This document shows positions 47,782 to 56,272 of a DNA stretch of 64,000 bases, one piece after another. Below the pieces are notes generated by a model that saw nothing but the letters and a program-made list of their open reading frames with translations, made no database searches and was not told the DNA's origin. How positions within the stretch are numbered: position 1 is the stretch's first letter; the number at the start of each line of letters is the position of its first letter. The stretch is from Diabrotica undecimpunctata (Eukaryota > Arthropoda > Insecta > Coleoptera > Chrysomelidae): NCBI RefSeq assembly GCF_040954645.1, contig NC_092805.1:68619186-68683185 (forward strand). The letters run 5' to 3'. Position numbers and translations under genes: made by a program.

Positions 47782-48059
47782 ATAACAATAGAGTTTATTT
47801 ATAACATATAAAAAAATGCGTTACAATATAAATTTACATATTTTATACAATAAATAAACCCAGTTTCTCACAGAAGTTGTTTGTCACATTTACTACAACT
47901 TGTACGTGAGGGTTGATTTTTTTTAACATATTCGTACAAATTACAGTTATAAATTTTTTAAAGTAGTAACATACAAACTGTTGACAAATTACAATTAGTA
48001 AAACATAAAATTTTAAAATATAACATTTATTTAAAATTGAAGCTCATTAATAGCTGTTC

Positions 48060-48871
48060 ATTACTTCATGCAATTTATATCTGTTACTATGGATCCATTG
48101 TTTTATTTTTTTTAATTTTTTATAGTTATGTATTATTTTGATGGTAGATGGTAAACAATTAAACATTTTTGGTCCCAAAAAATCAATGCAACGTTGGCCA
48201 ATGGTTTTTTCTTTTTTTGGTACTAATATCGTTAAGTTTCTATTTCTAGTTTAATACGTATGGTGGGTACAATTCAGAAATGATTTCTCACTGTGTAAAT
48301 ATAATAATGATTTGTAGGAGTACAAATGGTTTAAATCCATGAAATGACTTCTTCTTCTTAACATGCCATACACCAAACAGTCATGAAATGACTGTCTGTA
48401 AATAATTGGTCCACTGAAGATCTTATACCCCTTCTATATATTATTCTAATTATCCAATTTTGTATAACGTTTAGATTTTTAAGGTGAGCATTGGACGCTC
48501 CACCCCATCCAATAATCCCATAGGTTAATTGTGATTGTACCAGAGAATAGTATAAAATCTTCAAGTGGTGAATATCTAAGAAATCGCGAAAATATTTGAA
48601 TTTTGGGAGTAAACCTCTTATTTTTTGGACTACATATTTGATATGATGATCCCATTTTAGGTGTCTGTCTATTATAATAACAAGGTACTTAATATTTTCC
48701 GCTTCTGGAATAGTTGTATCGTTGTCAATTTCAAGTTGGTTGAAGTTTGGTAACCCAGTGGTGTATGACGAAAATGGAAGTATTTAGTTTTTTCAATATT
48801 GAATGTTAACTGATTATGCTGAAACCATTTTTTATTTTTACAAAGTCCATTTCAACATTTTCCTTTAACTT
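48060..48871 (-). pseudogene. CR1/L2-like LINE ORF2, post-RT C-terminal part
   Basis: Continues the RT interrupted at 49735: NWKKLKENVEMDFVKIKN, TFNIEKTKY, NQLEIDNDTTIPEAENIKYL, then LKILYYSLVQSQLTYGIIGW (48358-48564) and, near the end, TIGQRCIDFLGPKMFNCLP. Several frameshifts are present. The YYSLVQS.LTYGI..WG block is characteristic of this LINE group. Confidence 0.75.
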
Positions 48872-48880
48872 TTTCCAATT
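48872..48880. repeat. Target-site duplication of nested LINE, left copy
   Basis: TTTCCAATT, repeated at 49726-49734 on the other side of the insertion. Confidence 0.8.
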
Positions 48881-49725
48881 ACTACTACTACTACTAAGGA
48901 TTTCCACAGTTTTCACTGTCTTCCTTCACTCAACCGTTTTCTCCAATTTTCCCTGTCATTCCAGTCTCCATCTCGCAGGGTTCTTTTCTCCATAGCCTCG
49001 TCGATTTCATCTCTGAATGACCTTCGGGGTCTTCCTCTCTTTCTTCTTCCAATCGGGCTCCATTCTGTGATTTTGTTTATCCAGCGTCCTCTGTCCGCTC
49101 TTCTGACGTGGCCATACCAGGATAGTCTCTTCTCCTCTATATAGTCGATTATGTCTGATTGCACTCCCATTCTCCGCTTAATCTCTGCGTTTTTAATTCT
49201 GTCTCTTTTTGTAAGTCTACAGCTTCTCCTCAGGAACTCCATTTCTACTGCTCTTATTCTACCTCTATTTCTCTTGTTTATTGCCCAGTTTTCGGACCCA
49301 TATGTCAGGATACTTCTTGTCAGGGTGTTATATATTCTCTTTTTTGTCTTTATCGTAATGTTCTTATCCCACAACACTGAGTTTAGTTGTCTTATACAGT
49401 TTCTTGTTTGTCTCAGTCTGTTGTTTATATCTTCTTCTGTTGTTCCCTGGTTCGATATTATGGTTCCTAGATACTTGAATTTATCTGTTCCATTTATTTG
49501 TCTTCCCTCGTCTATCTCTAGGTTTCTCATATCCTTGTTTTCTGTTGTTAGGTATTCGGTTTTCTCTAAGTTTATTTCCATTCCGTTGTTTTTATATTCT
49601 TCTTCTAGTTTTCTGAGCATAAAGCTGAGATCTTCTTCATCTTGTGCGATGACTACTTGATCGTCGGCAAAACTTAAGGTGTATAGGTATTCGTCTCTTA
49701 CTGGTATGCCCATTCCTTCGCACTT
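48881..49725 (-). mobile_element. Nested LINE insertion, 5'-truncated, young
   Basis: 845 bp inserted in the CR1-like RT gene, with a 9-bp target duplication on each side. On the minus strand it ends in a short (TAG)n tail (48881-48895), typical of LINEs with microsatellite tails. Its coding part (48913-49713) is fully open. Confidence 0.88.
48913..49713 (-). pseudogene. LINE ORF2 C-terminal part of nested insertion
   Basis: 266 codons without a stop. It enters inside RT: YTLSFADDQVVIAQDEEDL is the catalytic FADD box. KTEYLTT, DKFKYLGTIISNQGTTEEDI and RIYNTLTRSILTYGSENWAI are thumb and post-RT blocks. RLSWYGHVRRADRGRW, GRRKRGRPRRSF and RENWRKRLSEGRQ are the C-terminal region ending at the genuine stop. 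The N-terminal endonuclease and most of RT were lost on insertion, so no functional protein is expected. RTE-like by the GHVRR...GRPRR tail. Confidence 0.85.
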
Positions 49726-49734
49726 TCCAATTAT

Positions 49735-50605
49735 TATTGCTATAAAAAATAGCTGTATCGTCAGCGAAACTTATGATCTGGCCTGAAGTGTGCAATGTAA
49801 GTAATGTATTTATATAAATAGTAAATAAAAACGCCCCCAACACTGTTCCTTGCGGGACTCCGTAAGTCACAGTTCTGGTCATGCTGATTTTACCATCTAC
49901 AGTTACCTTTTGCTGTCTGTCACTTAAGTAGCTCTCTAACAATTTGAAGGCCACACCTCTGATGCCGTAATTTTTTAGTTTGCCGTACTGTAACAATATT
50001 TTGTTGTTTACAGTATCAAATGCTTTAGAGAGATCTACAAATATACATAAAGAAGCTTTTTTATTATCTAAAGAATTGTAAATATTTTTTACCAATTTAC
50101 CAATTGCATCTTCTGTAGACCTTCCCTCTCTAAAGCCATATTGATTTTCAGTTAATATATTATGTTTCTTTAAAAAATTATTTATATGAGATTTTATAAT
50201 TTTTTCGATTACTTTACTGAGATTCGAAGTCAAGCTTATTGGTTTATAGTTTCCAAGCTCACTACGATCTCCACCTTTAAAAAGCGGTTTAATGATACCT
50301 GCTTTTAATGCATTGGGAAATATACCTAATCTGAAACAGTTATTGATTATATAAGCCAATGGTTTAGCAATTTGTTTTGCAACTTCTTTTAACAATTCTG
50401 ATCTGAGGGTATCTATACCTGGCGATTTTTTATTTTTTAGTGTATGTATAGTTTTAATGACTTCATCTTCATTCGTTGGAAATAAATATATGCTATTTTT
50501 TACATATTCTATCTCTTCAACATAATTGAGAGGTGTATCAATTTTCTCAGCATATTTTTTTCCCAAATCATTGAAATAGTTATTATAGATCTGCAATTTG
50601 TCCAT
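49735..50605 (-). pseudogene. CR1/L2-like LINE ORF2, reverse transcriptase
   Basis: Open from 50605 to the nested insertion. It shows NKKSPGIDTLRSELLKEVA, IIKPLFKGGDRSELGNYKP, ENQYGFREGRSTEDAI, CIFVDLSKAFDTVNNKILL, YGVPQGTVLGAFLFTIYIN and the catalytic SFADDTAIFYSNNNWK. All RT blocks including both aspartates are present and intact. The frame breaks only where the nested LINE inserted. The reported open frame runs 14 codons on into the insert antisense. Confidence 0.88.
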
Positions 50606-50664
50606 AATCTGTTATTAAATTATCATCTGTCTTTATCTGCCCAATTTCTGTTTTAACTACTGTT

Positions 50665-51799
50665 TCACCACACACTTCTTTGAGAAGTGCAAGTATTTTT
50701 AACAATTAAGTCATTAAAATATTTCTTTTTTGCTTTTGTTAATAATCTGCTGAGATAGTTTTTGCATAATTTATATTCGTTACTGATATTCATGTCACTG
50801 GGGTGTTTCTTAGATTTTTTATAGAAATTATTTTTTTCCTCAATAGCTTTTAATAATTCTAAATTGATCCAAGGTTTTTTTATTTTTTGACTTTTTTCGA
50901 ATACAGTTGTATTATTTATGTTTGTGGAATTATAAACAGAGATCCAGTTTTCGTCTTTTAAATTTAGCTTTAATTGTATGTAATCTGTATATTTTTTGAA
51001 CATTGTGTTCTTTTGTTTATTTGTGGGACTAACTGAAGAGTTGAAATTTTCTAATATTAATGCAATGGGACTATGATCAGTTATTTCGTAGTTAAAAATG
51101 TAAGGACTAAATTTATGTTTACTTTTTTGTGAATTTTCAATAAAGAAATAATCAAGGCACGTTTTACTGTGACGTCTTGTAATTTGGTTTATGTATGATA
51201 CATATTCATGCATGTTAAGTAAGTTTTTTTACTCCGATACATAGTCACCATCAACTAATAAGTCGATATTATTATCTCCTGCAAAAATATTAATGTCCGA
51301 CTTCTTTGTATAGGGCAAATAATTGTTAAGGCATGAATTAAATACCTTTGGGCATGAGCTTGGTGATCTGTATGTAGAAACAATTTTAGTACATATTTTC
51401 ATTTTTTCCGTAGATGTTTAATTCGATTGCTGTCATTTCAGAGATCGTAATAATGTTGTATTTATAGTTTAGATGGTTTTTTACGTATATAAAACACCGT
51501 CATTTCTGTTAAAGTTACCTCTACTATATATGAGTTCGTATTCCTGTATTTGAAATATATTGCAATCAAGGAGCTGTAAAGTTTCCGTTAAAATAATAAT
51601 TTCAAAATCAGATGTAAAATGATTTAAAAAAAACGATAAATTCGTCAAAGTTTTTTTGAACGCTTCGTATATCCATATGCAGTATTTTTAATGGTAAATT
51701 ACTATTTTTACTAATATGATTGAATTCTACTATTGTATTGATTGTTTGAGCTTTAATTTCATTGTTATTATAATCACGTATAAATGGATCCATGTTCAA
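50665..51799 (-). pseudogene. CR1/L2-like LINE ORF2, endonuclease and linker, broken
   Basis: The start MNMDPFIRDYNN at 51799 is followed by PLKILHMDIRSVQKNFDEF, the first endonuclease strand. After broken sequence with partial deletions come TCLDYFFI and YEITDHSPIALIL (51213 onward), the SDH-type catalytic His block at the endonuclease end. A basic linker ends with a frameshift at about 50650. Partly deleted in the middle of the endonuclease. Confidence 0.78.
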
Positions 51800-51948
51800 A
51801 CTTTAATAAATAGGTATATTAGTATTAAATACACCTATTTATTAGATGAACGTAACCTAGAAAACTGCCTTGACTTTTAGTTCTCAGTAAACTTATTTTT
51901 CACTTTTTTTTCTATATTCTTCTTTGTATTGTTACTCTTAATCGAATT

Positions 51949-52203
51949 TTATGGGTTTTTGGGTGTTCCTATTGATTTTTCTTCAAATACTGGTATTTCT
52001 GCTCCAGTCGTCTTTTTGATACTTGGAGTATTCGGTTCACTATTTGTTTGGTATATATTTTCCCCTGTATCTTGCAAGTCTTCTAAAGAGTAAGAACTTC
52101 CGTCTACAAAAAGTTTATTGCCTTTAATGTAGCTTCTAGTATTAGAATTCTGCCGAGCAAGTTTAAGATAGTATTTTAATATTTTTTGCTCTTCTCTTTG
52201 TAA
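51949..52203 (-). pseudogene. CR1/L2-like LINE ORF1, C-terminal tail
   Basis: Minus-strand open frame: EEQKILKYYLKLARQ, NTRSYIKGNKLFVDG, YSLEDLQDTGENIYQ, ending GTPKNP and a stop at 51949-51951. It is placed just upstream of ORF2. The KGN.LYVD..pftLeDL wording matches ORF1 tails of this LINE group as I know them; the exact function is not assigned. Confidence 0.55.
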
Positions 52204-52204
52204 A

Positions 52205-53140
52205 AGTATTTAGAAATCAAATTAGACAGTGTGATACACGAGAACGTGCGAAAAATAGAAGAAAGAGTTATGCAAAATGAGAAGCCAATTGCAGAAGGTA
52301 AGATGCAATAATATTTTGGAGAAAGAAACGAAATAAATATTTAAGGTACTGTTGATGTGAAAATCCCATTTGCGGGGATGTGCAAATAATGCACCCGGTC
52401 CCGTTTATCAAAAATTTGAAGAAAAGATTACAATACGTCGAAGACTTTGCTCGTAAAGAGACAATTAAAAACAATTTAAAAGAAGAAGCTAGCTTGTGGT
52501 TCGACAGCAAGTATACAGATATGTTAGCTGAGAGAATTTTGAAAAAGGATTTTTACAATATTTCTGGGAAAAAATCCAGAAACTGGATATCAATAAAGAG
52601 CTACAAAAGGTTAGATACAATGAAAAGAAAGGAATCTCGGAAAAACTTACGCCCGGCAAATTTATAACAACGCGAAATATCTTGAATACAATTATTCGTG
52701 GGAACAACTAGTGAAATTGATTGCGAGACATTTTGAAGAAACGTTGGAAGACCACATCACTACAAAATTACAGAGACATTGATAGCCTACGAAAATTTCT
52801 ACAAGTCTGAGAGTCATGGCGTCAAGACAGGAAAATTAAGAGACCACAGGAAAATTATACAACTCAGAAAACACAACATAACAGAAACCGGGGATAATTT
52901 TACCAAACAAACCGGCAAAGAAGAGAATTTGTGCCAAGAAAAGATTATGAAAGGAGAGATAAAAGAGGAAATAATTATGAACCGAGAAACCGACAATGGA
53001 ACTGGAATAGACAGAAAGACAATTGGAAAACCAATACTGTACCGACATACCATGACAACAGAAATAACAGGAATACAAATTGCGACAACCTTTGGTGCCA
53101 ACTAAGAGGCAACAACCTGGAGGTACCGACATATGGGTAA
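52205..53140 (+). pseudogene. gag: Ty3/gypsy gag relic
   Basis: Plus strand, frameshifted. Visible blocks: KIEERVMQNEKPIAEGKM, VDVKIPFAGM, HPVPFIKNLKKRLQ, KNNLKEEASLWFDSK, YARQIYNNAKYLEYNYSWEQ, LVKLIARHFEETLEDHI, then a basic Arg/Asn-rich tail (RDKRGNNYEPRNRQWNWNRQ). The middle resembles the retrotransposon gag capsid domain (P..F...L, A..WF). No pol follows. It abuts the LINE ORF1 tail. Confidence 0.6.
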
Positions 53141-53284
53141 TAATGCGCCGTTGCTCATTAAAGTACTCGGATGGGTCGTAAGTCTATATCAAAGGCAGGG
53201 TGCAGTAAGTGTCGTAAATGTACGGAACGATTATACAAACTATTCTCAACTTAACTAGGAGGTATTTGAATTACTGGTGTTAAA

Positions 53285-53303
53285 TATATATATATATATA
53301 TAT
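53285..53303. repeat. Short (TA)n tract
   Basis: TA run just before the Penelope-type terminal sequence. Confidence 0.85.
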
Positions 53304-53310
53304 AGTTTAT

Positions 53311-53352
53311 TGAAGACGTTTCGCTTCTTAATCAAGAAGCATCATCAGTTCA
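53311..53352 (-). ncRNA. Hammerhead ribozyme motif with strong stem II
   Basis: On the minus strand TGAA is followed by CTGATGA (53348-53342), a seven-base-pair stem II GCTTCTT-GATT-AAGAAGC, GAAA (53322-53319), CG, TC at the cleavage site and TTCA. TGAA/TTCA is stem I. Stem III is only ACGT with no loop, so cleavage would need a dimer, as in other short-stem-III hammerheads. All core residues are present. Confidence 0.75.
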
Positions 53353-53710
53353 TCTCAAAAAGATATGTAGCAGTCAAAGATATAAAATGTGTAAAGAAGC
53401 TTATGATACTGGACATTAAAAATTATATTGTATAGACAATTATAAATATAAATATATATTCCGTTAAGACCAGGAGCCATTCTCTCTCCTGATGCTAACC
53501 AAAATGCAGCTTCGTCATTTTTTTAAAATTTTAAACTGTTTATTCTTGTGCCAAGTTGTGTTAATATATAATTTTTATTGTTTATGACATTTTCAATATA
53601 TTATTGGATAGGCCAAATTTGACGAAGTAAGTCTAAAACGTTATATTACATAAAAATTTTGATCAACCATCAACTTTCTTCAGTTGAAAAAACTTTTCTT
53701 GGCTTATTTC
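53353..53710. other. Penelope-type terminal region
   Basis: 53486-53517 matches the arms of the inverted repeat at 41818-41870, and GGATAGGCC...TTTGACGAA near 53608-53632 matches sequence near 41695-41715. No protein recognised. Confidence 0.5.
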
Positions 53711-53752
53711 AGATGCCGCTGAATATGCTCTAGGAGCGAATTACTTGGGCAA
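53711..53752 (+). ncRNA. Decayed hammerhead motif
   Basis: Related to 41651-41690 but on the plus strand. Stem II GCTC/GAGC and the distal ACTTGGGCAAG are conserved; the core reads CTGAATA and GAAT, so it should not cleave. Confidence 0.5.
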
Positions 53753-54023
53753 GATTTAATAAATAAACTGTGCTCGATATTTGCCTTTTTTTATTAAAGT
53801 TAAAATATATAAGTACAAAAAGACAATTGTAGATCAGGTGATTGAAGAAATTGAAAAATATTGATAATAATCATTTATTTTGCGCAAATAAAAAAATATA
53901 AAAAATTTCAGTTCTAAGTTGGACACTGAATGTGCACTGGAATTCACTAGTAACTATTCACAACGCAACATAAACATAAATTCGTATCGTCATAAACATA
54001 AAAAACCATATTGACATAGACAT

Positions 54024-55152
54024 TGTAACGATAAGACTACCAAAGAGAACTGAAATACTATTGTAAAAATAATACCTCAATCAACCATGGGAGCTTATCG
54101 TCTATACCTTGCCTAGCTCAGTATCTCAAGGGTGAGTTCGTCTTGTCTTAAACTAGGGATTGAACCTGAGTTCTCAGTTGATAGCAAATAAGACAAATTT
54201 TAACCAAACATATTTATTTAAATGAATAAAAAAACAATAATTAACCCTGCCAAAGCTTAACAGTTAATAAGTGTTACTTATTGCTTCGATGGGCTGCTTG
54301 TGTGTTCTAGCTGTTGGGTCCTCCAATTAGAATTTGTGGCTTCTGGAGAGCTGCAGTCACACGTGGTTGTATGTCCTGACCAATTGTTGAACTCCAAATA
54401 AGGTGGTTGATATAAAGCCAATAAATCCAATAAACCAATAAACTGTCCAGTAAACCAATAAACTAAAAGGATAAGGAATAACTTAATGGGAAACACATCA
54501 AAAAGAAAGGTTTAACTTCCTTGCCATCTTACAAAATTACACTTAAACAAATAGCGTATGGCAAGGATAAAATGAAATATGAATGTTACTACTTAGTTAA
54601 ATTCTGTTAAAGAGTCCTAATGCATATATCAGAAAAAAAATGTGCTTTCGAAAGAAAGTAAGGTTACAAATATTGGAAATGTGGTCAGAATTATAGAATA
54701 AATATCACAATGAAAGTACTTACCCCAAGAGAATTTGTAGACCATAAAAATGAGTCTTATAATAATTTTTGCCTTCTTTTATAAATTTCAAAAAGAGGCA
54801 AAAAATAATCCCACTACAGAAAAGTTGTTTTGACAGGAAGTGGGAGACTGAATGAAGTTAGCACAGATGTCATAGGATGTTGCTATAGATATCATGAAAC
54901 TAGCTTGTCTGTCAACACGGAACAGAATAGTCTGTCGAACAAAAAGAGAGAGGGCGAATATTTATTCTACGGGACAGAAAGAGAGAGAAAATAAAGACAG
55001 AGGAAGAAAAAAAAACATAGGGCGCCAACTATTTTGTGAAAAATAGTAAAAATTAAACTGAAGATAAAGAAATTAATAAATTAATAAAGAAATTAAAATG
55101 AAATAATTATTAAAATATAAATTAATAAAGATGTGACGTTTATAACGTTACA
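54024..55152 (-). repeat. gypsy-3 3' LTR (candidate)
   Basis: Begins TGTAACG and ends CGTTACA on the plus strand, forming TG...CA ends with 7-bp inverted terminal bases. It is followed inward by a purine-rich stretch on the minus strand (AGTGGTAGGAG). The partner LTR would lie beyond the right edge of the window, so the call rests on ends, purine tract and position relative to the integrase at 63598-64000. Confidence 0.55.
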
Positions 55153-55849
55153 CACTCCTACCACTCATCAGAAAAATTTCGAACACAACTGAGAAATTTT
55201 TCTCAAAGAAAACAAGAACACAATGTTCTACTTAGGTATAAATATATGCAGTAGTAATCTGTAGTAAGAAATCAAAAATAAATACTTTATAACAAAGCAA
55301 TCAAGTTAATGAATATAATAACAAAAGAATGATCATAAAAAAAATTTAGAGTATTACTCAGGGAAATTGAATACTTCCCAACAAATTGTAGTATCCGTCA
55401 AACTAAAATTTGTTATATGTTATTTAAAAAACATATAACAAAATAATTAAATTAATGAATATAAGTAATTAAGTATACATTACTATTCATAAAACATTTA
55501 AAGTATAACTCAAATTTGCTATATTTAAAAAAAATAACAAAATAATTTTCAGATGTTAATCTGGGGAAAATTAAAAAAATTTCCTAATGAATTGTAGTAT
55601 TCATCACACTAAAATTATTAATCTAATATTAATAAACTACTACAGAGAATATCTCTGGAAAAATAAAAAAATTATTCAATGAATTCCAGTATTCATTAAA
55701 CTGAAATTAAATAGGTACTGTTATAAAGTAAGCAGTAAGATGGTGTAGCATAAAGTTTATAATAAAAATTTAATAATTATAATATACAGTTTCTGAGGGA
55801 AACGCTCAGGGGAATATAAATGCATATTATCCAATGAATTTTAGTATTC
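55153..55849 (-). other. gypsy-3 3' non-coding region, left part, hairpin-rich
   Basis: No protein. Diverged modules each contain a small hairpin and a shared line AATGAATTNTAGTATTC. Copies of the line start near 55381, 55585, 55678 and 55834. A 13-bp perfect inverted repeat lies at 55409-55421/55430-55442. The young gypsy-2 inserted at 55849/62217; the region continues at 62221. Confidence 0.5.
55846..55849. repeat. gypsy-2 target-site duplication, left
   Basis: ATTC, repeated at 62217-62220 directly after the other LTR. Confidence 0.75.
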
Positions 55850-56272
55850 TGTTGTGAATTTATTAATTGTTATGTCTTTAATTTATAATGTCTTTATCAA
55901 AAGGTTCTTATCTTAATTTATTAAAAAGCACAATAACTGATATTAGTTTATTTATCACTAAACATACATAATTTATTAGTAGGCGAGCGTAACAACAATA
56001 TCGCGAGCGCGAATCTTCTTTATTAACTGTTTTCAAAATAAAAGTTCCCTCATATTTATACGAAAACAGCTGCTCTAGAACTGTATGGATGTTGACCTCA
56101 ATTGACCTGGTTTCGCCTCGAATGGACAGGCCTAATTCCGGAAGATTCGAATGGAACCAGTTTTTTATTACTTGGGGTTTATGGTCGAAAGGTCTCGTAT
56201 AATCTAAAACATATTAGAATCAGTCATCATATATTTTACAGTTATTTTTAGGCCAGGATATTTATCGTAACA
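55850..56272 (-). repeat. gypsy-2 3' LTR
   Basis: 423 bp, TGTTGTGAAT...TATCGTAACA on the plus strand. It differs from 61794-62216 by GAACTGTATGG versus GAACTGCATGG. Confidence 0.97.

Larger units (their letters stand above)
46891..47925. repeat. Tandem duplication, unit 2
   Basis: The second copy of the 45831-46890 unit, shorter by about 26 bp in the (TA)n run. Its right end passes without a break into the CR1-like LINE, so this is the ancestral right junction. Confidence 0.93.
47780..52205 (-). mobile_element. CR1/L2-like LINE with a nested LINE
   Basis: The minus strand holds an ORF1 tail (51949-52203), ORF2 endonuclease (50665-51799), RT (49735-50605), a post-RT region (48060-48871) and a 3'UTR ending at 47780. 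The RT gene is interrupted by a separate LINE at 48881-49725. The 5' end is truncated within ORF1 where a plus-strand gag relic begins. Confidence 0.8.

Noticed and set aside
49151..49660. 169-codon plus-strand frame, hydrophobic
   Set aside because: Antisense of the open nested LINE ORF2 (48913-49713).
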